Notes: a model not told the origin generated them from the sequence alone. DNA of 64,000 nt from an uncultured Chloroflexota bacterium (GCA_913043205.1 CAJWLF010000003.1:1-64000); one strand, 5' to 3'; shown: positions 18,998 through 28,587, counted from the first letter of the stretch. Numbers and translations are program-made.

Positions 18998-20820
18998 AAC
19001 TCGTATGTAATCTTAATGGAGGTCCCCACCGAGGGATTTTTAAACTCAATCTTATGCGAATTCACAGCCCACTGCGCCAAATCCGAACAAGTCAAACACA
19101 TCGCATTACTCGGAGCTTGGAACCTTAAAGAGTCAATTGGAGCATTTATTTGAGCAACTTCTTGAACAATCAATTGCCCATCCTCAGTCAATGAAAAAGA
19201 TCGAGTTATTTGCACCACATTCGATCGGTGGCCAGACAAATCCGCTAAGCCACCTCTGAACACAACACAACAAACTCCTTCCGATTGAAGGTCCCAATGC
19301 ACAAAATTACCAGAACTAATTCTGGGCCTAATGATTTGGCCCAGTATCCAACTAAACTCACTAGTTAAATTTCGCAACGCTTCTATCGGCCTACCATAAC
19401 CAGCTATAGTTCGGGCCACATAAATGCGAAATCTGATATCTCGATAAATTGGATTATCTGACAGATATCTCGTAATCGTCTCTAACGAAAATCTGCAGGG
19501 GGCTGACCATCCTAACTTGGTAGATCTTGCTTCCTCCCTAGATACTTCCTCCTTCCATCCATAAGCTCGTCTACTCAAATGGACCAAAGAAGCACCTGCA
19601 GCACGTGACCCATACAGTATTCCGTGCTTAGGGCCAGGCGGAGCCGCCACAATCGCAGACGCGCTCGAAGATTGAACACGAGCTATTCCAGCGTTGACAA
19701 AAATACGCGTCCTAATCGGATTCGAAGTTGAAACAGGAGAATATTCAGGCATTAGTTGATCGAATTTGGATGCTCTGACTAACCATGCTACGTCCGCATT
19801 GTGAAATTGACGACATACAAACCCAGATGAACCTTTTAAGACTCCCGCAAAAGACCCATCGCTACATTGGGAGTCCATCATCCTCGCAAGTAAACTAGAA
19901 ATGATGCGCCGATCTGCTTGGTCTCCATGCGCGGCCAGTGCGTAAATATCATATGGATGGCTTCCAGTCTCAAAATCACCATTCCAAAACCAAGGTTTTG
20001 AGTCAAGTATTAAAGGTTTAAACCCTTCAGGGGTAATCAATGAACGCAAAAACTCTATCCCTCTCCCAAATTGTTCATCAAACGCTTCCAATTCACCACA
20101 ACAACGCAAAATATGGTCAGCAAAGGCCAAATGGCGGGAGTGATAATAAACCGTGGCGCCTCTGGCACCATCATGTAAATCAAATTCATTTGGTCTTGGA
20201 TGATATGGGAATGAACCATCGTCGTTCTGCTCAGCAAAGCTGATTTCAACCGATTGAAGAACCTTTTGTTTCCATTCATCATTCTCGGTGACTACGTATG
20301 CCGAAGCCACGCCCATAGCTGCCCATAATCTTTGGTTGGTAACCTCTTTATTTATTGCAGCCTGTGCCAAATAAGAATCCACATGTTGCACTATGGCATC
20401 TAGTATTCGTCCCTGCAATTTGTCGTCAATTAGTTGTTCAAAATTAACAAGGAATGTAGTTAAAGCATCAGTAACTTCTCCCCCATCTATGGCGCTAGTA
20501 GACATATTTCTTGCATCTAGCCTTCCGGGATGAAATATCCATCCACCATGCTCAGGATCAGGAGCCAGCCTAGACAGTATTGTATTTACACGAGATTTGG
20601 CTCGATTAAAATAGATTTCATCATTCGTAGATTGAAATAGCCCACAGTCGATAAGAATAGAACGAGAGGATTTACCAGTATGATCGACCCCATGAGCGAC
20701 ACACTCTAAGTACCCTCCTTTATCAGTAGCATGATCAAAATGGTCGGAAAGATTTGACAGTGGCCTTAGCACGCTGAGGGATATGGCACTATTGAATATG
20801 GAATCGCTACAAGCCGTCAT
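18994..20820 (-). CDS. Large protein of unknown function in glycan locus; helical-toroid-like
   Basis: 608 aa, not confidently assigned. Residues ~90-370 have repeated helical segments with glycine/aromatic turns (PEHGGWIFHPGR, NDDGSFPYHPRP, GARGATVYYHS, CSDGSFAG) that recall alpha/alpha-toroid enzymes such as polysaccharide lyases, GH-type hydrolases or prenyltransferase-fold proteins. Residues ~380-608 look beta-rich (RTRIFVNAGIARV, GILYGSRAAGASLV, ending ITYEL), as in heparinase II/III-type C-terminal sandwiches. No signal peptide is visible, so it may act in the cytoplasm. Its start overlaps the next gene by one base. A role in modifying or trimming the local polysaccharide is inference from position only. 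Confidence 0.5.
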   Translation of the reverse strand: MTACSDSIFNSAISLSVLRPLSNLSDHFDHATDKGGYLECVAHGVDHTGKSSRSILIDCGLFQSTNDEIYFNRAKSRVNTILSRLAPDPEHGGWIFHPGRLDARNMSTSAIDGGEVTDALTTFLVNFEQLIDDKLQGRILDAIVQHVDSYLAQAAINKEVTNQRLWAAMGVASAYVVTENDEWKQKVLQSVEISFAEQNDDGSFPYHPRPNEFDLHDGARGATVYYHSRHLAFADHILRCCGELEAFDEQFGRGIEFLRSLITPEGFKPLILDSKPWFWNGDFETGSHPYDIYALAAHGDQADRRIISSLLARMMDSQCSDGSFAGVLKGSSGFVCRQFHNADVAWLVRASKFDQLMPEYSPVSTSNPIRTRIFVNAGIARVQSSSASAIVAAPPGPKHGILYGSRAAGASLVHLSRRAYGWKEEVSREEARSTKLGWSAPCRFSLETITRYLSDNPIYRDIRFRIYVARTIAGYGRPIEALRNLTSEFSWILGQIIRPRISSGNFVHWDLQSEGVCCVVFRGGLADLSGHRSNVVQITRSFSLTEDGQLIVQEVAQINAPIDSLRFQAPSNAMCLTCSDLAQWAVNSHKIEFKNPSVGTSIKITYEL

Positions 20821-21425
20821 TATGACCTCTCACCAATAACTTTCGCAGGAATTCCTCCGACCACAGAATAGGGATCAACATCATCTGTAACCACAGATCG
20901 GATGGCAACAACAGCACCGTCACCTATTGAGACCCCTGGCAATATCACCACGTCGGAATAAATCATGACATCGCTACCAATTGTTACCGGATCACTTCGT
21001 ACAGGAGCTTCCATAACCGGTACGGTTGAATCAGATGTGTCATGAGTATGACTGATTATCTGACAATTTCGCCCTATATGGCTTTCTTCGCCTATGTGTA
21101 CATCGCCCGAGCAATCAATACGACTTCCAGATAAAACAAGAGTCCCTTTGCCTATAATAAGCGACCCAGTCGTTTCGGCATCACCATCACGGCCTACCCT
21201 TACATCCTCTTTGATCTCCACACCATCACCTAAATACATCGAAATATCCTTAGGGTAGTAGAACATCCGATGAATACGTACTCTGTGACCAATCGACACC
21301 GATGAATACATGCTAATGGTCCTGGCTCGAATCATTTGTACAGCAGTGCGAGCACTGGAAGGATACGGCAGATCCGGCAAAACAAGTATGAGCCGAATCA
21401 GCAGCCTCATCATAATAGACATCAT
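20820..21425 (-). CDS. Hexapeptide-repeat acyltransferase (left-handed beta-helix)
   Basis: 201 aa. Hexapeptide (I/V-G-x4) repeats run from about residue 65 (IGKGTLVLSG, IGEESHIGRN, IGSDVMIYSD, VSIGDGAVVA), with a catalytic-type His in SHTHDTSD and the classic C-terminal SVVGGIPAKVIGE of the WbbJ/maltose-acetyltransferase group. It probably O- or N-acetylates a sugar of the glycan. A short N-terminal hydrophobic stretch (residues ~7-17) precedes the helix. One-base overlap with the 608-aa gene downstream. Confidence 0.85.
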   Translation of the reverse strand: MMSIMMRLLIRLILVLPDLPYPSSARTAVQMIRARTISMYSSVSIGHRVRIHRMFYYPKDISMYLGDGVEIKEDVRVGRDGDAETTGSLIIGKGTLVLSGSRIDCSGDVHIGEESHIGRNCQIISHTHDTSDSTVPVMEAPVRSDPVTIGSDVMIYSDVVILPGVSIGDGAVVAIRSVVTDDVDPYSVVGGIPAKVIGERS

Positions 21426-21474
21426 TGCCCCTTAGTCATCAGTCATCGTTCTATAGTACATAGCCAAAAAACCG

Positions 21475-22542
21475 TTATGTTTTAGACACAGCATCCAACA
21501 CATCGATCACGCGATCAGCAAATCGGTCAATTCCATGCTCTGCCTTTACTCTGTCACGAAGGTTGATACCCATCTCCCGAGCTGCAGGTTCATCATTGAT
21601 AATACGAGAAATTTGCGATGCCAAGCTTTCAACATCATCATTTTGCATCATAAGGGCAGACTCATAATCCTTCAGTAGCCCTCTGTAGGAACAATTGTTA
21701 GTCACTATAGGGATCCCAGAAGCCATCGCTTCCAACCCGACCTTGTCCATCGCTGATGATGATCGTAAAGATAAGCAAACATCGGCACCACCATAGAATT
21801 CAGGCATTTCTTCGCCTGGAACCCCTCCTACAAATTCAACCCTTTCAGAAAGCTGTTTTTGTTCTATTACACGATGTATATCTTCCAGATAAAGCTTGTC
21901 ATCCTCATAGAATGTCTCTCCAGCTATCTTCAACTTTGGTTGAAGATAATGATCCCGAAGCAATGGATGGGACATAGCCTCAACGGCCAAATGCATCTGC
22001 TTCAAGGGGGTAATTCGCCCAGCCATGACGATAACAGGATGATTACCAGTATTCACAGCAAGTGGATACCGCGAAACATCGATTCCATGGCCTATTGCAA
22101 CAACTTTGTCAGTTCCGATGGGATAGCTCTCTATAGAAGCTGTCATGCCGACATCAACTAGGTGGGCGGCTAATCTACCCAGACGACTATTCCCATGACT
22201 CGTATACCACAGAGCTAAAGGACTGCGACTCAATCGAGCCCATGGCAAAGCCAACAAAGCATACATAGGAACCATGTGTGCCAGCACTACATCATATTGC
22301 TTCAATACAGTAGCTCGGGTCATGCTCACTGCAAAAGAAAACAGTAGAGCGACTCGTGGCACTTTTCCATGGGAACGAACATTAATTATTTTGATATTTT
22401 CTCTCAATTGGTGCTCCCCAACGTTAAAAGCCAGCACAGTCACAGCTTCCATTCTTTGGGCCAAAGCATTCAGCCAATCCTCAACAACCCTCAAGTTGCT
22501 GCTAGTTCTGTCTAAATTTTGAGTCAGAAATAAGACCTTCAT
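21475..22542 (-). CDS. Family 4 glycosyltransferase
   Basis: 355 aa. N-terminal VLFLTQNLDRTSSNLRVVEDW, a GHGIDVSRY acceptor/donor hinge segment, VMAGRITPLKQMHLAVEA and the C-terminal DKVGLEAMASGIPIVTN support GT4. It starts within the stop of the upstream GT4 (4-base overlap). A 49-base gap to the acyltransferase shows no terminator. Confidence 0.82.
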   Translation of the reverse strand: MKVLFLTQNLDRTSSNLRVVEDWLNALAQRMEAVTVLAFNVGEHQLRENIKIINVRSHGKVPRVALLFSFAVSMTRATVLKQYDVVLAHMVPMYALLALPWARLSRSPLALWYTSHGNSRLGRLAAHLVDVGMTASIESYPIGTDKVVAIGHGIDVSRYPLAVNTGNHPVIVMAGRITPLKQMHLAVEAMSHPLLRDHYLQPKLKIAGETFYEDDKLYLEDIHRVIEQKQLSERVEFVGGVPGEEMPEFYGGADVCLSLRSSSAMDKVGLEAMASGIPIVTNNCSYRGLLKDYESALMMQNDDVESLASQISRIINDEPAAREMGINLRDRVKAEHGIDRFADRVIDVLDAVSKT

Positions 22543-23678
22543 TGCGACTTATTCCTAATTGCGCTCAACGCAACATCCTTGTATGCAGATGAATATGCCT
22601 TCAGCGTACGTGATGCCTCAAAATGGGTGACTGAGGACGGCCCAAATTTTGCAAATCTTTCATGCTTCGATGGGGAACTCAAGATGTCTATAGCCATTTG
22701 CCCAATCTCTCGCCCGTCCCAATCACATATCTTGCCGTTTTTATCATCTTCAATTACCTCAGGCATCACGCCTACCGCTGTTGAGACCACCGGAGTCCCA
22801 CACGCCATAGCTTCCAAGCACACACGCGGCCCACCTTCATTGTAGGAAGTACACAAGAATACCCGGGAAGACCGATAGCTATCTGCTAATTCATGCTGCG
22901 ATTTAAACCACCCCACAAATGTCACCCGATCGTGTAACCCTCTCTTACTTAGTTCCTTTTCCATATACGGCTTGGACGGACCTTCGCCTACTACTAAAAA
23001 CTTGGCTTGAGGAAAGCGTGCGGCAATCACATCAAAGGCTTGTACTAGTAAATCAAGCCCTTTATTCGGAACCAATCTTCCGCAGAACATGACATCCCAT
23101 ATTGATTCAGCATTAGAGTCAGGTTGGAAAATTTGCATGTCAAGATAAAAAGAAGGGATCACCATAATTTTGTTAGCCGGGACACCCCAATCCGATAAAA
23201 GAGGTAGCATTTGAGTGGAATTTACTACTCTAAACCCCTCTACACGACCTTTAACCATGCGAACATAAAATTTAGCTATCCATTTATCGATACGCTCACG
23301 AATGTTTGCTGAACGAGGATGCCCTGAAACGTGATGTAATTCCGAAATATAAGGAATGCCATACCGTGATCTCACCCACAAAGCTCCAATCCCATTATAA
23401 AACAAACCAAAATCATGACTTATAGCCAAATGATATGACCTGTCCCTTAGCAAATCCCTAGTGGTGGTAACGATGTGAACCGGCTGTTTGTGACGGCCTC
23501 CAGAAGCTGGATGTAAAAAGATGTTCCCATGAACATTGTATACATTGGCTGCTTTCGTATAGGGAGTGATGACATCTATCCGATCCCATTTTTTCGATAG
23601 ACCAGCTAGAGTAGTAAAAAATGGCCCTTTCCTACCCTGCACGACGTCTCTATCCCCAGTAAACATCAGTAAATTCAA
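22539..23678 (-). CDS. Family 4 glycosyltransferase
   Basis: 379 aa. N-terminal MFTGDRDVVQGRKGPFF matches a GT4 subgroup; the acceptor domain has an ISHDFGLFYNG segment. Donor-site segments are FCGRLVPNKGLDLLVQAFD and YNEGGPRVCLEAMACGTPVV, with the E-x7-E-like pair intact. It is the first gene of a coupled run and is preceded by a 126-base gap that could hold a promoter. Confidence 0.85.
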   Translation of the reverse strand: MNLLMFTGDRDVVQGRKGPFFTTLAGLSKKWDRIDVITPYTKAANVYNVHGNIFLHPASGGRHKQPVHIVTTTRDLLRDRSYHLAISHDFGLFYNGIGALWVRSRYGIPYISELHHVSGHPRSANIRERIDKWIAKFYVRMVKGRVEGFRVVNSTQMLPLLSDWGVPANKIMVIPSFYLDMQIFQPDSNAESIWDVMFCGRLVPNKGLDLLVQAFDVIAARFPQAKFLVVGEGPSKPYMEKELSKRGLHDRVTFVGWFKSQHELADSYRSSRVFLCTSYNEGGPRVCLEAMACGTPVVSTAVGVMPEVIEDDKNGKICDWDGREIGQMAIDILSSPSKHERFAKFGPSSVTHFEASRTLKAYSSAYKDVALSAIRNKSQ

Positions 23679-23804
23679 TAAGATTAATCCTCCATTACCT
23701 CTGAACCACTCACTAGCAATCTAATGCAAAATTATCGAGCTTAATACAGAAACCATCTCAATCTAGATCACTAAACGAGAGATGCGCCACTAATTCCCAC
23801 TTAA

Positions 23805-24938
23805 TTATAAATAACTACTTGCCAGCAATTCTGCCGTCTCACGAACTTGCCGTTTCCACGAGTAATGTTCCATGCCGTCCTTTGCACGCTTAGCTAACGC
23901 CGAACCCTTTTCCGGATCTTTCAAAATTGAATTTACAGCCGCATAAAGCTTCCTGTTGCAACCAAATGGCACCAACAAGGCATTATATTCATGTTGTAAT
24001 AGCTCGAGGTTACCTTTGACTGAAGTAGTCACTATCGGGGTTTCGGCCCAGCGAGCCTCCAAAAGCACATGAGACATTCCTTCATATCGGGTATTCAAAA
24101 CAAATACATCAGCAGCAGCCAGATAACTGACTACCTCAGACTGTTCAATTGCACCCGTAAATACAACGCGACTTGCACACTTTTCAGCCAAACATTCCAA
24201 ATATTTTCGCTCAGGGCCATCACCTACAATCACCAGAGTAGCTCCACACGAAAACTGGTTAGCTATACGAATCAGTTCATCAATCTTTTTCCATGAATAA
24301 AGACGTGCCACCGTGATGACTATAGGACCATCTATAGAAAGCTTGTCCCGCAACATATCAGCAGGGATGACCAGCTTAGGAGACCTAGCCAACGAATTAT
24401 TAATTACATGCACCCTGTGGTTCGGAACTCCCCATCCCTCAACAAGCTCGCAGACATACTTGCTGGGGGTTATCAGATCATTCGCCATGCGGCAATAAGC
24501 ACGCTGCACCCAGCGAACCAATTCAACCCTAAACGAGTATCGTCGATTCTGAAACTCGTCAATACCGTCATCAGTCCATTCATGCCTTATTGCATACTCC
24601 CATGAAAAGTCGCCTACTACCTTTAATAGAGACCTAGTTCGCGAGATACGTGACGCTAAGGTAGCAGGCAACTCAAGGCCATTGATATAGACAACATCTG
24701 ATCTCAATGACCAAACAAATACCCAAAGGAATACAAGTGCAAATCTAATAATTACAGGCAAGTGCCGGGATATCCGTTTTATAGGATATTGATCTTTAGT
24801 CTCACTCTTTGCAACACAGCAAACCACCGCCCTCACATTATGCCCGTTTACATACATTTCTTCTGCAGTACGTGATATGTGAGTAGCAGGGCCACCAATG
24901 TCAGGCGGAAACAAGTTCGATACGAATAGAATACGCAC
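23805..24938 (-). CDS. Family 4 glycosyltransferase
   Basis: 377 aa. N-terminal FVSNLFPPDIGGPATHISRT is a classic GT4 start with the glycine loop. A hydrophobic patch (~residues 65-85) may anchor it to the membrane. Donor-site segments are VTVARLYSWKKIDELI and YEGMSHVLLEARWAETPIV. It is the most upstream gene of the glycan locus, 44 bases after the 112-aa hypothetical gene, and may be transcribed through from the core-gene run. Confidence 0.85.
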   Translation of the reverse strand: MRILFVSNLFPPDIGGPATHISRTAEEMYVNGHNVRAVVCCVAKSETKDQYPIKRISRHLPVIIRFALVFLWVFVWSLRSDVVYINGLELPATLASRISRTRSLLKVVGDFSWEYAIRHEWTDDGIDEFQNRRYSFRVELVRWVQRAYCRMANDLITPSKYVCELVEGWGVPNHRVHVINNSLARSPKLVIPADMLRDKLSIDGPIVITVARLYSWKKIDELIRIANQFSCGATLVIVGDGPERKYLECLAEKCASRVVFTGAIEQSEVVSYLAAADVFVLNTRYEGMSHVLLEARWAETPIVTTSVKGNLELLQHEYNALLVPFGCNRKLYAAVNSILKDPEKGSALAKRAKDGMEHYSWKRQVRETAELLASSYL

Positions 24939-24982
24939 TCAGATCGTCTGCATTTAACGCGCTCTGCCAAAACTGGACGCCA

Positions 24983-25321
24983 TCATAATTCTTTCCGCCA
25001 CCATGAGCTATGAGAAAACGGGTCAATATGATCAGGTTGGTCATCTCTCACAAATCCGGCAAAATCTAACCTTGCATCATTTCGAAGAGAAACAGATATA
25101 ACCTGTCCATGAAGAGCCATCAATGCCATCTCAGGTTCATCTCCCAATGTAGCAAGCGCAGCTTTGTAGGCTACCTCAAATTCATCCCGCTCTAGCATCA
25201 CCTCAATAAACCGTTTCGTGGAAAATTGACATATAGGTAGGCTATCCACCATCTGGGATATCACAGGATCCATAATCCTGCGAGCCTCAGTTACATCAGG
25301 TTCATGAAATGAACGAGTCAT
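24983..25321 (-). CDS. Hypothetical protein
   Basis: 112 aa, no family recognised. Mostly helical and acidic, with a LERDEFEVAYKAAL helix and an SSWWRKEL end; no signal peptide or membrane segment. It lies 55 bases after ctpA and 44 bases before the first GT4 on the same strand, at the border between core and glycan genes. Base composition matches the neighbours, and no opposing frame competes, which supports it being real. Confidence 0.5.
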   Translation of the reverse strand: MTRSFHEPDVTEARRIMDPVISQMVDSLPICQFSTKRFIEVMLERDEFEVAYKAALATLGDEPEMALMALHGQVISVSLRNDARLDFAGFVRDDQPDHIDPFSHSSWWRKEL

Positions 25322-25376
25322 CGTATGATACGTCGCCTACTTACTATTATTGCTGTCTACAGTACCAAGAATTCTA

Positions 25377-26612
25377 TCAAGCTGCTTTTAGATCATCACA
25401 ACACAATTCACCGCGCAAGATCTTCAAGGCTGCTTGAATATAGTTGTCCGCCTCTAATTCAACAGGTTGATTATTGTGAGAAAGATTAAAGTCGGGCCGT
25501 ATACCTTCTCCATCCAGGTATTGGCCATTTGGAGTTAACCATGTTGCAATCGTCACTTTGACGGCCGAATCATCTGATAAGGAAAATGGTCGTTGCACCG
25601 ATCCCTTCCCGAACGTCGTAGAACCTACTAGAGTTGCCCTCTTGTGATCCTGTAATGCCCCAGCAACAATTTCTGCAGCGCTAGCCGTACCCCCATTGAC
25701 TAACACAACAACAGGCAACTCTATCGCTAGGCCTCCACCTGATGCACGAAACTCCTTAATTTGATCATCACGACTACGCTCAATCAAAACCACTGTCTGT
25801 TCAGGCAAAAACTGAGAAGACACATCAATTGCCGAATCAAGTAACCCACCAGGATTATTTCTAAGATCTATGATCAAACCTTGTATATTGGTATCAAGAA
25901 GTGTCTGTAAGAACTTCTTCAAATCCTTAGCCGTTTCATTACCGAATGAAGTGATTCGCAAATATCCTATTCCCTCAATCATTCTGGATACGATCGAAGA
26001 GATCTTAATCTCGTCTCTTGTAATGCTTATATCAAACTGATCAGGAGCACCATCCCTCATAATTGTTAGAATAACTTTCGTACCCCTGTCACCACGGATT
26101 TTGGACGTAATTTCCCGTAATCCCTGCCCTCTTATATCGTTACCATCTATTTTAATCACTAGGTCCCCGGCCAATATTCCGGAAACCTCTGCTGGCGAAC
26201 CTGGAAGAGGATTTTCGATCAGAAGATAGCCGTGTTCACTTACCCGGACCGAAATTCCCACGCCTACAAACCGACCTTCAAGATGTTCGCGCGTCAAACG
26301 CATCTCTTCAGCGTCAAGATACTCGGTATAAGGGTCATCACTAGCATTTACCATCCCTTTTATCGCCCCTTGCATTAGTTTATGAACCTCCGTCGGCCCA
26401 GAATAAAAGTTCGCCTGCAACAACTCCCAAGCCTCCCAGAAGATCCCTATGTCACCTCGTAATTCGGATATTAATTCGGGGTTCGGTGCAGAATCAGCAA
26501 AAATACGGTCTTGCCGATCGGTGGATACTGCAAACAAATAACCAAGTAAGAACACCCCAGCAACGATCAATACACCTGCCAGAGAGCCAGTAACGATCTT
26601 AAACAATCTCAT
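25377..26612 (-). CDS. ctpA: Carboxyl-terminal processing protease, S41 family
   Basis: 411 aa. One N-terminal membrane segment (~residues 8-28) anchors it with the body outside. A PDZ domain spans about 115-195 (GVGISVRV ... GILAGDLVIKIDG). The S41 catalytic core follows, with IIDLRNNPGGLLD and the Ser-Lys dyad Ser311 (NGGTASAAE) and Lys336 (TTFGKGSVQ). Family members cleave C-termini of exported proteins and often control peptidoglycan hydrolases. It directly follows the coiled-coil M23 gene (51-base gap), which makes that hydrolase a plausible substrate (inference). Confidence 0.92.
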   Translation of the reverse strand: MRLFKIVTGSLAGVLIVAGVFLLGYLFAVSTDRQDRIFADSAPNPELISELRGDIGIFWEAWELLQANFYSGPTEVHKLMQGAIKGMVNASDDPYTEYLDAEEMRLTREHLEGRFVGVGISVRVSEHGYLLIENPLPGSPAEVSGILAGDLVIKIDGNDIRGQGLREITSKIRGDRGTKVILTIMRDGAPDQFDISITRDEIKISSIVSRMIEGIGYLRITSFGNETAKDLKKFLQTLLDTNIQGLIIDLRNNPGGLLDSAIDVSSQFLPEQTVVLIERSRDDQIKEFRASGGGLAIELPVVVLVNGGTASAAEIVAGALQDHKRATLVGSTTFGKGSVQRPFSLSDDSAVKVTIATWLTPNGQYLDGEGIRPDFNLSHNNQPVELEADNYIQAALKILRGELCCDDLKAA

Positions 26613-26663
26613 TTGGTCAGCAGTGTTTCATTGGATATGCAAACCGACTTCGTTTTAGTTGAG

Positions 26664-27917
26664 TTATCCAAGTACTTGTCTAGGGTTAGCTTTCCGATTG
26701 TTAACACGATATTCAAAATGTAAATGAGGCCCAGAAGTCCATCCAGTAACTCCCATGTAGCCAATAACATCACCTATAGACACAAACTGCCCTTCAGACA
26801 CAGTAGGCGGCAATGTAATGTCAGCCAGATGCGCATAAAGAGTGTCTTCCGTATTGCTATGGGCAATTATTACCGTCATACCGTATGAAGCCAACCTGTT
26901 TCCTGGAACCGCATACCCAGCTTTTAGAACCACCCCATCCGCTGCAGCAAGAATGGGCGTCCCTAACGGAGCAGCAATATCAATACCAAGATGAGGACAC
27001 TGTCCAAAAGTACAACCTCCATAGTCAGCCGTAATAATGCCAAGTACCGGCCATACCCACCCGCTTACAGCCCCACCTTGTCCAGCAATACGTCGGGCTG
27101 CTTCAATTGCACGTTGCCTCTCAAGACGGTCTATTTCAGCCTGTCGCTTGTTCCTCAGTGATGCTATTTCTCTCCTAATGGCTTCCGCTTCGGCTTCAAA
27201 CGCCGCAACATCCTTAGCTAATTCCGCTTCTTGTTCCTGAACCCGTGCCATCAAAGCCTTGTGGTCCGACATTCTACGATCGATTTCTTGCTGAACAGAT
27301 TGCCGCTCTTTTTTTAGTGTCTCAATCTCTGCTAATTGTTGATTCAATACAGACTGACGTATCTCGATTTCCCGCTTACGATCTAACAGATCACGAATAT
27401 CGGCGATATCTTGTTGAAGGACTGACTCCAATGAGCCAACTCTATCAAGACCTTGAGAAAACGACTCAGCAGAAAGAATCAATTCCAGATGACTTGTTCT
27501 TCTACTGGCCTTATACAAAGCTCGTAAACGCTCATTGACTGCCTTTATCGATTCGTCAAAATCCGAACTCAGAACTTCTATTTGCTGTCTGGTCTGCTGC
27601 CTCTCTAATTCTCGGCTATCCAGACGCGCTTGGACCTTTTGCAACTTCACAATTTCCCTGAAGCGAGCTTCATCTGTTACACGTAATTGGGTCTGTAAAG
27701 AAGATCTGCGAGCTTGAGTAGCAGCCAAAATCGCCTCGGCACGATCCTTCTCATCTTGAGCACTACCTAATTGTCCTTTTCTTCCTTCAATCTCAACATC
27801 GATTTCCCTAATATCAACCGCCGACATCATATTTCTTGTACCGATCGCAGTACTAGCTACGGCAACACCTATTCCAATAGCAGACTTCAGTAAGAGCCGA
27901 CGTGCCTTATTAGCCAT
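26664..27917 (-). CDS. Coiled-coil M23 (LytM) murein hydrolase, FtsEX effector-type
   Basis: 417 aa from the ATG at 27917 (a longer frame to 27962 would overlap the upstream ABC gene more). A hydrophobic export signal at ~residues 6-27 precedes a long coiled coil (~40-270, with RREIASLRNKRQ-type heptads). A C-terminal LytM domain follows with intact zinc ligands: His309 and Asp313 in HLGID, and His398/His400 in HLHF. This is the architecture of EnvC/PcsB-type partners of FtsEX, but unlike EnvC the metal ligands are complete, so it should cut peptidoglycan itself. The start overlaps the upstream ftsE-like gene by 8 bases. A GGGGGG tract inside that gene's last codons serves as ribosome site. 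Confidence 0.88.
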   Translation of the reverse strand: MANKARRLLLKSAIGIGVAVASTAIGTRNMMSAVDIREIDVEIEGRKGQLGSAQDEKDRAEAILAATQARRSSLQTQLRVTDEARFREIVKLQKVQARLDSRELERQQTRQQIEVLSSDFDESIKAVNERLRALYKASRRTSHLELILSAESFSQGLDRVGSLESVLQQDIADIRDLLDRKREIEIRQSVLNQQLAEIETLKKERQSVQQEIDRRMSDHKALMARVQEQEAELAKDVAAFEAEAEAIRREIASLRNKRQAEIDRLERQRAIEAARRIAGQGGAVSGWVWPVLGIITADYGGCTFGQCPHLGIDIAAPLGTPILAAADGVVLKAGYAVPGNRLASYGMTVIIAHSNTEDTLYAHLADITLPPTVSEGQFVSIGDVIGYMGVTGWTSGPHLHFEYRVNNRKANPRQVLG

Positions 27918-28587
27918 TGAACCCCCCGGAAAACTCATCAGAGGCCACCTTTCCCTGTTCAATTCTCACGACTCTTCGTCGGAGCCGGTCCACGGCATCA
28001 CGATCGTGAGTTGCAACAACTGTAGTCACGCCTGTTAGGCTGATTCCCAATAATAGGTTCATAATATTGTCGGCTGCACTAGGACTTAGACTATCCGTAG
28101 GTTCATCAGCAAGAAGTATTTCGGGCTGACTTACGATGGCTCGAGCTATAGCAACGCGTCTAAGTTCACCTCCCGACAATTCTGAAGCTTTTCTTTTAGA
28201 GAAACCATCTAGACCCACCGTTCTAAGACAATTTTCACAAGATCGCCGCATCTCTCCGCCAGAGACACCGGATATTCGTAGTGGCAATGAAACATTTTCT
28301 ATAACAGATCTGTCAGGAAACAGGCGAGTATCCTGAAACACCATACCTATACGCCGTCTATAGGCCGGAATCGCACTCTCGGAAACATTATCGGTGTCAA
28401 AACCTCCCACAATTATTAGTCCACTTGAAGGACGCTCCTCCAACGTAATCATTTTCAGAAAAGTTGATTTACCAGCTCCATTAGGACCAACCAGAAAGAT
28501 GAACTCATTTCTATCCACTGAGAGAGTGATGTCGTCCAACGCGACACGACCCCCATATGACTTAGTCACGTTCTGAAAAACAATCAC
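27910..28587 (-). CDS. Second FtsE-like ABC ATPase (paralogue downstream of ftsX)
   Basis: 225 aa starting at GTG 28587, overlapping the ftsX stop by 4 bases. Complete ATPase motifs: Walker A GPNGAGKST, signature LSGGELRR, Walker B ILLADEPT and switch His in VATHD. The D-loop reads SLSP, where FtsE has NLDP. The N-terminus (MIVFQNVTKSYG) and C-terminus (SGGFNG) closely resemble those of the upstream FtsE (MIVFQKVVKSYG, SGGYEGG), so it looks like a tandem paralogue. It may form a heterodimer with FtsE on FtsX, or serve a separate permease. No second permease gene is present. Confidence 0.85.
   Translation of the reverse strand: MIVFQNVTKSYGGRVALDDITLSVDRNEFIFLVGPNGAGKSTFLKMITLEERPSSGLIIVGGFDTDNVSESAIPAYRRRIGMVFQDTRLFPDRSVIENVSLPLRISGVSGGEMRRSCENCLRTVGLDGFSKRKASELSGGELRRVAIARAIVSQPEILLADEPTDSLSPSAADNIMNLLLGISLTGVTTVVATHDRDAVDRLRRRVVRIEQGKVASDEFSGGFNG

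Noticed and set aside
2569-24938. Glycan locus as a genomic island carried by a mobile element
   Set aside because: No integrase, transposase, direct-repeat borders or tRNA junction; composition matches the core genes, except left of about base 800.
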